From positions 1 through 61,853 of the forward strand of contig JAQEDR010000013.1 in the NCBI GenBank assembly GCA_027669155.1: 61,853 bases of DNA, given 5' to 3'. Under the pieces are notes generated by a model. The model worked only from the letters and a program-made list of their open reading frames with translations. It searched no databases and was not told where the DNA came from. Origin of the DNA: Peptoniphilaceae bacterium AM52-5BH. GTDB lineage: Bacteria; Bacillota; Clostridia; Tissierellales; Peptoniphilaceae. Below, piece after piece: positions 53,350 to 61,841 of the stretch (the stretch's first letter is position 1; each line of letters starts with the position of its first letter). The translations under genes and the position numbers were made by a program.

Positions 53350-53357
53350 ACAAAAAT

Positions 53358-53409
53358 AGACAAAGTTTAATAAAATATATTTAAGCTTTGTCTTTATTTG
53401 AAAAAGATT
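53358..53409 (+). terminator. terminator after miaB
   Basis: AGACAAAG (53358-53365) pairs with CTTTGTCT (53396-53403); inner TTTAA/TTAA pairing helps, and a T-rich tail follows. Confidence 0.7.
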
Positions 53410-53457
53410 TCCACAAACTTGTATTTATCAATACTTTATAGAGATTATTTTTTATGC

Positions 53458-53486
53458 TTTTAAATGATTTATGCAAGTGTTAGAAT
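53458..53486 (+). promoter_or_regulatory. putative promoter of the V-ATPase operon
   Basis: Extended -10 TGTTAGAAT (TAGAAT at 53481-53486) with a weak -35 (TTTTAA) at 17 bp. Confidence 0.35.
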
Positions 53487-53514
53487 TGATATGTATCAAA
53501 AGAAAGAGGTTGTT

Positions 53515-54495
53515 ATGAGAGATGTGACTGTAAAAGTAAAAGCAAAAATGGGAAAGCTACCCAGTGACGATCTCTATAATAAATTAATTCATGAGAGCAA
53601 TTTGGAAAGAAAAATAGGATTATTGAAAAATCATTATGATTTTCTAGATGAATCGGTAAGTAAAAAAGAAGTCGAATTAAATTTGTTTAGAAATTTCTAC
53701 GATGAATTAAAAAGTTTAGATTTTTTTCTAGAAGGTATTGAGAGTGAGTTCTTTAAAGAATATTTCAGTATTTATGAGATATATCTTATTCAAGAAGTTA
53801 TACAATGCATACTAAACAATACTTTGGAGAAAAATATTTTAAATTTAAAGCAAAATCCATTTTCTAAAGATTTAAAAATCAATGTTGACGATTCATTAGA
53901 AGAATTTATAGAAGGGCTTAGAGATAGTAAGTATTACAGAACTCTTTTGCCCTTTATAAATGAAAATATGGATAAGGAATCATTGATATTTTTGTCAAGC
54001 AATGCTTTGATGAAATTTTATTTTAGAAATCTTCTGAAATTAGCTAAAAAGTTTAAGGCAAAAGAGAAAGTCCTTATAGAAAATTTTGTAGGTGAGTTAA
54101 TCAATTTGTCTAACCTAGAGATGCTTTATAGACTAAAGAAATTCTTCAATTTAAACAATAATGAGATATTTAATTATTTGATTGATGGAGGTAAGGGCTA
54201 TAATGCTGATAAGTTAAAGATGGTATCTAACTTGTCTATGGATGATTTCTTTGAATACCTCAACGGTACTAAGTACAAAGATATTTTTGATAATGCGTGG
54301 GATTCACATATTAGAATTATGAGAAAGAAGATGAAACTTTACAGAGATGAAATAATCAAAGAAAGATCAACTATCCTCTATGTAATATCTGCTATGAGTA
54401 TAATCCACACCAATATGGAGAATCTAGTTAGTATATTAGAGGTTGATGAGAGCTTTACTCTTTCTGAAAGATATGAACTAGTGATTGTGAGGTAA
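53515..54495 (+). CDS. ntpC: V/A-type ATPase subunit C (AC39/NtpC, central stalk cap)
   Basis: A 326-residue subunit C, the funnel-shaped cap joining the central stalk to the membrane rotor. I choose the ATG at 53515 because AAAGAGG lies 5 nt upstream and the protein then begins with VKVKAKMGKLPSDDLYNKLI, matching the conserved family N-terminus; an in-frame ATG at 53464 would add 17 unrelated residues. Typical marks follow: NLEMLYRLKKFFNLNNNEIF (about 201-220), LIDGGKGY, and TMENL-like residues near the C-terminus. It is the first gene of the operon, whereas Enterococcus-type operons begin with the small stalk subunit and subunit I. Confidence 0.82.
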   Translation: MRDVTVKVKAKMGKLPSDDLYNKLIHESNLERKIGLLKNHYDFLDESVSKKEVELNLFRNFYDELKSLDFFLEGIESEFFKEYFSIYEIYLIQEVIQCILNNTLEKNILNLKQNPFSKDLKINVDDSLEEFIEGLRDSKYYRTLLPFINENMDKESLIFLSSNALMKFYFRNLLKLAKKFKAKEKVLIENFVGELINLSNLEMLYRLKKFFNLNNNEIFNYLIDGGKGYNADKLKMVSNLSMDDFFEYLNGTKYKDIFDNAWDSHIRIMRKKMKLYRDEIIKERSTILYVISAMSIIHTNMENLVSILEVDESFTLSERYELVIVR

Positions 54496-54497
54496 TT

Positions 54498-55382
54498 ATG
54501 GCAGTTGAAAAAATGCACCTTGTCAATATTACTTCTAGGTTAAATAATCTCGACGATTTTCTAGAAGATATTATTGAATTAGGCGATATTGAACCAGTTG
54601 ATGCATTTAATCAAGTAGCATCAAGAGCTTTCTCAATTAAGGCTAGTAAAGAAAATGTTGAATTGACTGAAGATATTTCAACTATATCGAGCTTTGAAAG
54701 GCCAAATAAATCTATTATAGATAAGTTGAATTTGCTAAAAGACTTGTTTAAAATAGATTCTTCAGGAATTAAAAGAAGCAAACATATTTCTGAAAACGAA
54801 ATTGACAGTTTATACGACGACTTGAACGCATTAATTGATAAGAAAAATAAATTAATAGAAGAAAAAAATCTTCTTCAAGAGTATAAGGATAATTTGGAAG
54901 TCCTTGACAGATATGGAATAGATGTAGCAAAGATTAAAAATCTCAACTACTTTGATCATAGGTTCGGTGAAGTAAGCAAGGATGGTAGATATATACTAAA
55001 GAATAACTACGATAACTTGCCTTCATTGATTCTTCACCTAGATGGTAGTCTTGATGATATGTCTTTAGGATATCTTGATGAACTTATAGCCCTTGATAAG
55101 GAAACAAGTAAATTAAGAACTGACACAGACAATATTATATCTAATGAGAAAGCTAATACATTTAATGTAATAAGCGCGTTGGATAAGAAGTATTCCTCAT
55201 TAACTAAAAATAAGTCTGATGAAGTTTACTCAAATATCCTATCTGAGGGCGAGTTAAGGAAAAATGAGATAGAAAAAGAGTATAAACAAATGAAAGATAA
55301 GCTCGATAGAATCTATGAAAACCATAGCGAAGACATAGTTTCTGAGATTAGCTCATCTATTTTAGAGGAAGGGACTAAATAA
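54498..55382 (+). CDS. ntpI: V/A-type ATPase subunit I, N-terminal piece with coiled-coil insertion
   Basis: A 294-residue protein. Residues 1-187 match the cytosolic N-terminal part of subunit I/a: MAVEKMHLVNI start, coiled coil at about 100-135, and NLNYFDHRFGEVSKDG near 148-163. Residues 188-294 are unlike subunit I: about 107 residues, highly charged and helical (EIEKEYKQMKDKLDRIYENH near 257-276), of the size and style of peripheral-stalk subunit G/H. The frame ends in TAA and the next reading frame continues subunit I from the very next codon, a TTG, in the same frame. Alternatives are a nonsense mutation, readthrough, or a natural two-piece subunit. Confidence 0.7.
   Translation: MAVEKMHLVNITSRLNNLDDFLEDIIELGDIEPVDAFNQVASRAFSIKASKENVELTEDISTISSFERPNKSIIDKLNLLKDLFKIDSSGIKRSKHISENEIDSLYDDLNALIDKKNKLIEEKNLLQEYKDNLEVLDRYGIDVAKIKNLNYFDHRFGEVSKDGRYILKNNYDNLPSLILHLDGSLDDMSLGYLDELIALDKETSKLRTDTDNIISNEKANTFNVISALDKKYSSLTKNKSDEVYSNILSEGELRKNEIEKEYKQMKDKLDRIYENHSEDIVSEISSSILEEGTK
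55059..55379 (+). other. inserted coiled-coil segment, candidate stalk subunit G/H domain
   Basis: Codons 188-294 of the preceding entry. The segment begins with an ATG but has no convincing ribosome binding site. Standard subunit I would need only a few residues between the strand ending LILHLDG and the strand ENYLLVYP of the next reading frame. No separate G/H-type gene is present in the operon. Identity as G/H is inferred from size, composition and absence elsewhere, not from a recognised motif. Confidence 0.45.
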
Positions 55383-56759
55383 TTGGCAAATAAGAAAAAA
55401 AATAAAAATATTGACAGCAAAGAGAATTATTTGTTAGTTTATCCTAATCAAGTTAAAGAAGATATCAAAAGAGCTGTCAATACAATGGGTTTTATAGATA
55501 AAAAGACTCCAGAGTCTGATGATCTGGAAACTGTTGATAGAAAATTAGAAGAAACTAACAAGGAAATTAAAGAACTAGAAGAAAAAATCGAAGCTATCAA
55601 AAATCGAAATAAAGAAGTCATAGAAGATATTCCATATTCTATCGACTACTACGAAAAAAGTGGCGAGATTAAAGATAAGATGGCAAAAGGGGACAAGTAC
55701 TTCTACCTTAGCGGTTGGGTTCCTGAATCAAAAGTCGATGACTTCAAAGAACTTGAAGAAAAATACGACAAAACTAAGGTAAATATAAACAAAAGGAGCT
55801 ATTCCTCGAAACCGCCGACCAAACTAAAGAACAATATTCTCTTTCGTCCTTTTGAGTTTTTGGTGAACATGTATGGAGCACCAAACTACAACGAGATTGA
55901 CCCAACACCATTTTTTGCTATAACATATTTATTGTTATATGGAATGATGTTCGGTGACTTAGGACAAGGCTTAGTATTTGTTTTGTTAAGCTTCTATGTA
56001 GATAAGATAAATAAGACCTTTGGTGGTCTAGTAAGAAGAATTGGAATAAGTTCTTCTATATTTGGATTGATGTACGGATCATTTTTCGGAATAGAAACAT
56101 TGATTCCTACCTTATTGATCAAGCCTTTTGATAATATCATGACAGTACTTATTGCATCAGTTGCATTCGGTGTATTATTGATGGTCATATCTTATATCAT
56201 TGGAATTTTCAACAAAGTCAAAAAACAAAATAATATAGAAGAAGGAATATTTGGCAAAGAAGGCCTAGCAGGTCTTATGATGATGATATCTTTTATACTA
56301 ATTATTCTTAATATAGTAGGAAAGAATCCACTTCCAATGCCTGTTGCTATAGTTATGCTTGTATTATCAATAGTTATGATAATATTTAAACAGCCACTAG
56401 CAAGAAGGATTGAGGGAGATTATCCACTATACGATAGTTCCAAGGGAGACTATTATGTAGAAAGTTCATTTTCAATAGTAGAAGCTCTGCTATCAGTATT
56501 TTCTAACTTAGTATCTTTTACTAGAGTTGGGGCTTTCGCAATCAACCACGTTGGCTTATATATGGCTTTTGAAGTCATGGCAAAGCTTGCTGGTGGTGGA
56601 ATAATTGGAATAATCATTCTAATCTTAGGTAACATTCTAATAATTGGACTTGAAGGAATGATAGTATTCATCCAAGGACTCAGACTAGAATTTTACGAGA
56701 TGTTTAGCAAGTATTATGAAGGAAATGGTCGTAAGTTTAGACCAATTAGAGAAAAATAA
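55383..56759 (+). CDS. ntpI: V/A-type ATPase subunit I, C-terminal membrane piece
   Basis: A 458-residue protein starting at TTG, directly after the TAA of the N-terminal piece and in the same frame; GGAAGGGA lies about 9 nt upstream and could serve initiation. It supplies the rest of subunit I: ENYLLVYPNQVKEDI (about 14-28), a second coiled coil (about 55-80), the FYLSGWVPESK turn (about 105-115), then PTKLKNN...PFEFLVNMYG and GMMFGDLGQGL. Seven or eight membrane helices follow, with the proton-channel region FTRVGAFAINHVGLYMAF near 378-395. The membrane motor half appears intact, so the pair may assemble into a working stator. Confidence 0.85.
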   Translation: MANKKKNKNIDSKENYLLVYPNQVKEDIKRAVNTMGFIDKKTPESDDLETVDRKLEETNKEIKELEEKIEAIKNRNKEVIEDIPYSIDYYEKSGEIKDKMAKGDKYFYLSGWVPESKVDDFKELEEKYDKTKVNINKRSYSSKPPTKLKNNILFRPFEFLVNMYGAPNYNEIDPTPFFAITYLLLYGMMFGDLGQGLVFVLLSFYVDKINKTFGGLVRRIGISSSIFGLMYGSFFGIETLIPTLLIKPFDNIMTVLIASVAFGVLLMVISYIIGIFNKVKKQNNIEEGIFGKEGLAGLMMMISFILIILNIVGKNPLPMPVAIVMLVLSIVMIIFKQPLARRIEGDYPLYDSSKGDYYVESSFSIVEALLSVFSNLVSFTRVGAFAINHVGLYMAFEVMAKLAGGGIIGIIILILGNILIIGLEGMIVFIQGLRLEFYEMFSKYYEGNGRKFRPIREK

Positions 56760-56768
56760 GGAGTTAAT

Positions 56769-57197
56769 ATGATTTTAAAAATTGCTTTATTAGCATTAGC
56801 TGTTGTCGTAATGACAATTTATTCAGGTTTATATCTATTAAAAACAAACGAAGATAGTTCAAAGGCAAAGATAAGAAAGGCACTAAAACTTAACTTATCT
56901 ACATTCGTACCAATAATGGTAATGATGATAGTGCTTCTTTTCCCATCAAGCTCAAGAGCAGCAGAAGCTGGTACTAGTGCAGCAGCAAGTGATGGATTAA
57001 AATACATCGGTGCAGCCCTTTCAACAGGACTTGCTACAATTGGTACAGGATATGCAGTAGGTACTGTTGGTTCAGCAGCGCTTGGAGCAATCTCAGAAGA
57101 CCAATCTATCCTTGGTAGAACAATCATCTTCGTAGGTCTTGCAGAAGGTATTGCAATCTTCGGTGTAATTATCTCAATCTTAATCCTATACGCGTAA
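56769..57197 (+). CDS. ntpK: V/A-type ATPase subunit K (rotor-ring proteolipid)
   Basis: A 142-residue proteolipid. Two N-terminal hydrophobic helices (about 2-22 and 45-61) precede SSSRAAEAGTSAA, which resembles a signal-peptide cleavage region. The rest (about 75-142) is a single c-type hairpin with the Gly-rich ATIGTGYAVGTVGSAALGAI helix, the ISED loop, and the ion-binding glutamate in GLAEGIAIFG (near 126). This resembles the single-hairpin, signal-bearing subunit of Thermus more than the 156-residue two-hairpin NtpK of Enterococcus. The Gln and Ser/Thr residues typical of Na+ sites are not seen, so proton coupling is more likely, by inference. Confidence 0.87.
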   Translation: MILKIALLALAVVVMTIYSGLYLLKTNEDSSKAKIRKALKLNLSTFVPIMVMMIVLLFPSSSRAAEAGTSAAASDGLKYIGAALSTGLATIGTGYAVGTVGSAALGAISEDQSILGRTIIFVGLAEGIAIFGVIISILILYA

Positions 57198-57198
57198 A

Positions 57199-57438
57199 AT
57201 GAAGGCAAAATTAATAAGTAATGATCCAAGCTTAAACCTTATGTTTAGGCTTGGAGGCATAGAAATAGAGCAGGTAGATAGAATCGAAGAAAGTCTTGAT
57301 AAGTTTAAGACTTCTGTGAAGGATGATAATCTAGCTGTTCTTATCTTAAGCAGAACAATTTATAATCATATATCCAAGGATGTTGATTATTATAGAGAAA
57401 ATCAGAGTGAGCCTTTAATCGTAGTTATTGATGGTTGA
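57199..57438 (+). CDS. ntpG: V/A-type ATPase subunit F (central stalk)
   Basis: A 79-residue protein with the position and pattern of subunit F: an N-terminal strand, FRLGGIEIEQVD (about 16-27), and a central LAVLILSRTIYNHI (about 45-58) in the Rossmann-like core, ending in PLIVVIDG. It is short compared with the usual 100-odd residues because the C-terminal helix that contacts D and the A3B3 head is missing. The start follows the K stop by one base. The E gene begins just after its stop. Confidence 0.75.
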   Translation: MKAKLISNDPSLNLMFRLGGIEIEQVDRIEESLDKFKTSVKDDNLAVLILSRTIYNHISKDVDYYRENQSEPLIVVIDG

Positions 57439-57449
57439 TTGGAGGAAAT

Positions 57450-58055
57450 ATGCTAGACCTAGAAGCAAAAATTTCATCCTTTAGAAAGATGGTTTGGGAT
57501 GAAGAGAAAGAAAAAAGTGAGAAAGAATTATATCAGTCTACAGAGGATAATTCAAAGCTAGTTTCAGATAAAAAAACTGAGCTTGAAAAAAACTTAGAAG
57601 ATAGTGTCAAGGATAGACAAATATTCGCAGAGATGAGAAAAAACGAGAATGTATCTAAGAAAGAATTTGAATCTAAGAATGATATATTTCTCTATAGACA
57701 ATCTTTACTAGAAGATTTAACAAAAAGAATAAAAGAAAATCTCAAAGATTTTACTAATACTAATGACTACAAAGACAAGCTAAGTTCTATGATAAATAAT
57801 TCATTAAAAGAGCTTGACCTAAGTAAGGAAGAAGTAATAGTTAGTGTTTTGGAAAAAGATAAGAATCTTATAGATTTTCCTAATGTGGAAATAATCGACG
57901 ATGAATACATCGGTGGTTTCATAATTTCAAATCTTGATAGAGATTTTAGATATAATTATACTTATTTGAATAGACTTAAAGATAAAAAATATGAAGTTGG
58001 TAAGAAACTAAATCAACTTCTTGAAAGTGAGAGTTTTAATGAATCCAAAAATTAA
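57450..58055 (+). CDS. ntpE: V/A-type ATPase subunit E (peripheral stalk)
   Basis: A 201-residue subunit E: a long N-terminal coiled coil (about 1-110), then a mixed alpha/beta C-terminal head (EVIVSVLEKDKNLIDFP..DDEYIGGFIISNLD, about 132-168) that binds the top of subunits A/B. The start is the ATG at 57450 with GGAGG 5 nt upstream; an in-frame TTG at 57435 would include that site. E normally pairs with G/H, which is missing as a separate gene. Its last 17 nt overlap subunit A. Confidence 0.85.
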   Translation: MLDLEAKISSFRKMVWDEEKEKSEKELYQSTEDNSKLVSDKKTELEKNLEDSVKDRQIFAEMRKNENVSKKEFESKNDIFLYRQSLLEDLTKRIKENLKDFTNTNDYKDKLSSMINNSLKELDLSKEEVIVSVLEKDKNLIDFPNVEIIDDEYIGGFIISNLDRDFRYNYTYLNRLKDKKYEVGKKLNQLLESESFNESKN

Positions 58056-59787
58056 AACAATAAACGGTCCTGTTGTAATTGCGCGAGATGCAAAAATCTT
58101 GACAGTTCGTGAGATGGTTTCAGTTGGTAAGCTAAAGCTTATAGGTGAAGTAATTTCACTTGAAGGTGATCTTGCGACAATCCAAGTATACGAAGATACT
58201 TCAGGACTTAAAGTAAATGAAGATATAATTCCAACAGGCAGACCCCTTTCAGTAAGACTTGGTCCAGGAATGCTTGGGAACATGTTTGATGGTATCCAAA
58301 GACCCCTAAAGAATATTATGGACAAAAACGGTGCCTTTATCCCTTCAGGAATAGGTTTTGAAAACTTAGATACTGAGAAAAAATGGGATGTCAAACTTAG
58401 AGTTAAAGTCGGAGATAAAGTTAATAGGGGCGATATCTACGCTACTATAAAAGAAACTGAAACAATTGAGCATAGACTTATGACTCAAGTTAGTGGTGAG
58501 ATTATAGAAGTTGTTGAAGACGGTGCCTATACACTTGAGGATACAGTTGTTAAGATTAAGACAGAAAAAAGTGTAGTGGAGGAGAAACTCTACCAATACT
58601 GGCCAGTTAGAAATCAAAGACCAGTTACGGCTAATATGCCAATAGAGAAGCTATTTGAGACAGGACAAAGAGTCCTAGATGTATTCTTTCCTCTTGCTAA
58701 GGGTGGTACAGTTGCCATCCCTGGTGGATTTGGTACAGGTAAGACTATGCTTCAACACCAGCTTGCCCAATATTCTGACGTAGATATAATAATTTATATT
58801 GGATGTGGAGAGCGTGGAAACGAGATGACCCAGGTTCTTGAGGAGTTCCCTGATCTTATAGATCCAAACACAGGTAAGGGACTTATGGAAAGGACTATCT
58901 TGATTGCTAACACTTCAAACATGCCGGTAGCAGCTAGAGAAGCATCTATCTATACTGGTATTACTATGGCTGAATACTTTAGAGACATGGGTTATGATGT
59001 AGCTCTTATGGCAGACTCATCATCCAGATGGGCAGAAGCCTTACGTGAAATATCAGGAAGACTTGAAGAGATTCCAGCTGAAGAAGGCTATCCAGCATAC
59101 CTAGGATCCAGACTTTCACAATTTTACGAGAGAGCAGGGTATTTTAAGAACTTAAATGGAAGTGAGGGTTCTGTTACTCTTATCGGTGCTGTTTCTCCTT
59201 CAGGAGGAGATTTCTCAGAGCCAGTAACTGAAAATACAAGAAGATGTGTAAATGTATTCTTAGGACTTGATAGAAAGCTTGCTTATTCAAGACACTATCC
59301 AGCTATAAACTGGCTTTCTTCTTATTCTAATTATATTGAAAAAATCAGAGCCTACTATGAGGAAAGACTGGGTAAGGACATCATTAGTATAAGAAATGAA
59401 TTGATGAATGTCCTTCTTGAAGAGGATGAAGTTAGATCTATCATGATGCTAGTGGGTGAAGATGCACTTTCTAATAGTCAAAAGAACATATTAGATGTTT
59501 CAGGTCTTATAAGAAATGGCTTCTTACAACAAAATGCTTACAATGATATTGATAAGTATGTTCCACTTGAAAAACAAGTCAAGATGCTCGACATTATTTA
59601 TAATTATTATCAAAAGAGTAAAGCAGCTATTAGTGGTGGTCTTAGCCATAAGGATATATATGATTCAAATCTAATTAATGAGATTACTCAAATGAAATAT
59701 AATATAAAAAATGATGAGTTGGATAAGTTTATTGATCTTAATTCAAAGATAAACAATCATTTTGTAAGTGTGAAGGAAGGTTTATAG
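58039..59787 (+). CDS. ntpA: V/A-type ATPase catalytic subunit A
   Basis: A 582-residue catalytic subunit. It starts [18 protein letters not shown] at an ATG inside subunit E; the earlier in-frame TTG (58021) is not needed. The non-homologous bulge domain is at about 110-185, Walker A at about 228-240 ([14 protein letters not shown]), [14 protein letters not shown] with the catalytic glutamate at about 255-268, and [16 protein letters not shown] at about 328-343. All catalytic motifs are intact. The ribosome binding site is weak (GTGAGAG), consistent with coupling. Confidence 0.96.
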   Translation: MNPKIKTINGPVVIARDAKILTVREMVSVGKLKLIGEVISLEGDLATIQVYEDTSGLKVNEDIIPTGRPLSVRLGPGMLGNMFDGIQRPLKNIMDKNGAFIPSGIGFENLDTEKKWDVKLRVKVGDKVNRGDIYATIKETETIEHRLMTQVSGEIIEVVEDGAYTLEDTVVKIKTEKSVVEEKLYQYWPVRNQRPVTANMPIEKLFETGQRVLDVFFPLAKGGTVAIPGGFGTGKTMLQHQLAQYSDVDIIIYIGCGERGNEMTQVLEEFPDLIDPNTGKGLMERTILIANTSNMPVAAREASIYTGITMAEYFRDMGYDVALMADSSSRWAEALREISGRLEEIPAEEGYPAYLGSRLSQFYERAGYFKNLNGSEGSVTLIGAVSPSGGDFSEPVTENTRRCVNVFLGLDRKLAYSRHYPAINWLSSYSNYIEKIRAYYEERLGKDIISIRNELMNVLLEEDEVRSIMMLVGEDALSNSQKNILDVSGLIRNGFLQQNAYNDIDKYVPLEKQVKMLDIIYNYYQKSKAAISGGLSHKDIYDSNLINEITQMKYNIKNDELDKFIDLNSKINNHFVSVKEGL

Positions 59788-61152
59788 ATGAGAAAAGAAT
59801 ATACTAAGATTAGAAAAATTGAATCATCTATGATTGAGATAGAAAAAGTTACAGATGTAGCCTACAAGGCAGTAGTATCTGTTCACGCTTTGGGGATGGA
59901 CTTTGTAGGTCAAGTTGTAAAAATCGATGAGGACACTGTAACTATAGAAGTTTTCGGTAATACAGAAGAGTTTTCATTAAATGACATAGTGGTGAGTTTT
60001 CATGAAAAACCTTTAGAGATTCCTCTCGATGAATCAATACTTGGTAGGAGCTTTAACGGAATAGGAGAACCAATAGATAATGGAGGAGATATCTACTCTG
60101 ATGATAAATATTCAGTAGAGGGACTTCCCCTAAATCCTGTAGCACGTGAATACCCAAGGGACTTCATCCAAACAGGAATATCTTCTATTGATACTCTAAC
60201 AACCCTTATCCGTGGACAAAAGCTACCGATATTTTCTGGATCTGGTCTTTCACACAACGAGATTGCAGCTCAAATTGTAAGACAAGCTAAGCTTAAGACA
60301 GATGAGAACTTCTGCTTTGTTTTTGCTGCTATGGGGATTAAGAAAGACGAAGCCATGTTCTTCGAGGATGCCTTCAACAAGGCAGGTGTTCGTGATAAGG
60401 TTGTAATGTATCAAAACCTTGCGGATTCTCCAATAATGGAAAGACTTGTTGCTCCAAAATGTGCCCTAACAGCAGCTGAATATCTAGCTTACAAGAAGGG
60501 CTATCACGTACTTGTTATAGTCACTGATATGACATCTTATTCAGAAGCCCTACGTGAAGTTTCATCTATAAGGGGAGAGGTTCCTTCAAGGAAGGGCTAT
60601 CCTGGATATCTTTACTCAGATCTTGCTTCTTTATATGAAAGAGCTGGCATGATTGAAGGAGTTAAGGGATCTGTAACTCTTATTCCAATACTTACCATGC
60701 CTAATGATGATATCACCCACCCTGTGGCAGACCTTACAGGTTATATAACAGAGGGTCAAATTGTAATCGATAGATCTCTGTCTAATAAGGGAATCTATCC
60801 TCCAATAAATGTACTTCCTTCCTTGTCAAGACTTATGAAGGATGGTATAGGTGAGGGCTATACAAGGGCTGACCACGAAGATCTAATGAACCAACTTTAT
60901 GAATCGTATTCTAAAGTCCAAGATGTTAGAAATATTTCTCAAATTGTTGGTGAAGATGATTTGTCTGATGTTGACAAGAAATATTTACGTTTCGGAGATG
61001 AATTTGAAAGAAGATTCTTAGCCCAAGATAAGGATGAAAATAGGGAACTCGATGAATCTCTAGATTTAGGTTGGAAAATTCTTAAAATCCTTCCAAGAAA
61101 TGAGCTTCACAGAGTTTCTAAAGAGAATCTAGATAAGTTTATAGGTGAATAG
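59788..61152 (+). CDS. ntpB: V/A-type ATPase regulatory subunit B
   Basis: A 454-residue non-catalytic subunit alternating with A in the hexamer. It lacks Walker A and has instead [21 protein letters not shown] (about 142-162). [29 protein letters not shown] (about 248-276) is the conserved arginine-finger region. Length and sequence are typical. It starts the base after the subunit A stop. Confidence 0.96.
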   Translation: MRKEYTKIRKIESSMIEIEKVTDVAYKAVVSVHALGMDFVGQVVKIDEDTVTIEVFGNTEEFSLNDIVVSFHEKPLEIPLDESILGRSFNGIGEPIDNGGDIYSDDKYSVEGLPLNPVAREYPRDFIQTGISSIDTLTTLIRGQKLPIFSGSGLSHNEIAAQIVRQAKLKTDENFCFVFAAMGIKKDEAMFFEDAFNKAGVRDKVVMYQNLADSPIMERLVAPKCALTAAEYLAYKKGYHVLVIVTDMTSYSEALREVSSIRGEVPSRKGYPGYLYSDLASLYERAGMIEGVKGSVTLIPILTMPNDDITHPVADLTGYITEGQIVIDRSLSNKGIYPPINVLPSLSRLMKDGIGEGYTRADHEDLMNQLYESYSKVQDVRNISQIVGEDDLSDVDKKYLRFGDEFERRFLAQDKDENRELDESLDLGWKILKILPRNELHRVSKENLDKFIGE

Positions 61153-61153
61153 T

Positions 61154-61792
61154 ATGCAAACAAACAATGTTGCAGCTACAAAGGCCAATCTAATCAAGGC
61201 AAAAGAAGAACTAAATCTCTTAGAGGGTGGATACGACATACTCGATAAGAAGAGAAAGGCCTTGATTGGAGCTTATGATTCCAAGATAAAAGAACGTAAT
61301 GATTTAAATGAAAAGGTAAATGAGACGATCAAAAAGGTCAGCCATGATTTCAAAAAAGTCTTGGTAAGCATTGGTGAATCGGATCTTGATTCCATATCGA
61401 AAACTGTCCCAATAGATAATAGTATTAGCTTAAAAGTTGATAAGTTCATGCAGACAGAAATATCTGAAATTCACTTCGAAGATGTAAAGCTTAACTTATC
61501 CTATTCATTCTATGAAACTAATGCTGGTTTTGATGAGGCTATACTTTCTTTTAATCAATTAAGATCTAAGATATTTAAGCTTGCTGAGCTCGATACTACA
61601 ATTAATTCTTTAGATAGAGAAATTAAAAAGACGAGCAAGAAAGTAAATAGTTTGGATAAGGTTCAAATTCCAAAATACAAGGAAATGATTAAGACCATAT
61701 CTCAAAGCATAGAGGAAAAGGAAAGAGAAGAATTCTCTAAGACTAAGATTGTCAAAGAAAATAAAATCAAAAAAGAAGAATCCAAAAAATAG
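61154..61792 (+). CDS. ntpD: V/A-type ATPase subunit D (central rotor shaft)
   Basis: A 212-residue subunit D. The N-terminal NVAATKANLIKAKEELNLLEGGYDIL helix and the C-terminal helix (DREIKKTSKKVNSLDKVQIPKYKEMIKTI, about 155-183) form the antiparallel coiled-coil shaft; the NSLDKVQIPKY motif is diagnostic. The ATG at 61154 follows the subunit B stop by 1 nt and has AGGTGA upstream; a GTG at 61145 is less likely. The gene is complete, with a lysine-rich tail. Confidence 0.93.
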   Translation: MQTNNVAATKANLIKAKEELNLLEGGYDILDKKRKALIGAYDSKIKERNDLNEKVNETIKKVSHDFKKVLVSIGESDLDSISKTVPIDNSISLKVDKFMQTEISEIHFEDVKLNLSYSFYETNAGFDEAILSFNQLRSKIFKLAELDTTINSLDREIKKTSKKVNSLDKVQIPKYKEMIKTISQSIEEKEREEFSKTKIVKENKIKKEESKK

Positions 61793-61800
61793 CACCGGTA

Positions 61801-61841
61801 TTGACCTGAACCCCAAAATCCGGAATACGGATGGAGGGGTT
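61801..61841. repeat. dispersed palindromic repeat, copy 2
   Basis: Identical over 41 bases to the reverse complement of 22071-22111. AACCCC-AAA-ATCCG-GAATA-CGGAT-GGA-GGGGTT forms a two-step hairpin, then TTTTT, so it can act as the V-ATPase operon terminator. AGCACCGG at 61791-61798 resembles the outer arm of copy 1; the matching right arm would lie beyond the window end. Confidence 0.9.

Noticed and set aside
55380..55382. recoding of the TAA in subunit I as an amino acid
   Set aside because: TAA is not a known recoding site for selenocysteine or pyrrolysine and no recoding structure is evident; initiation at the following TTG is simpler.
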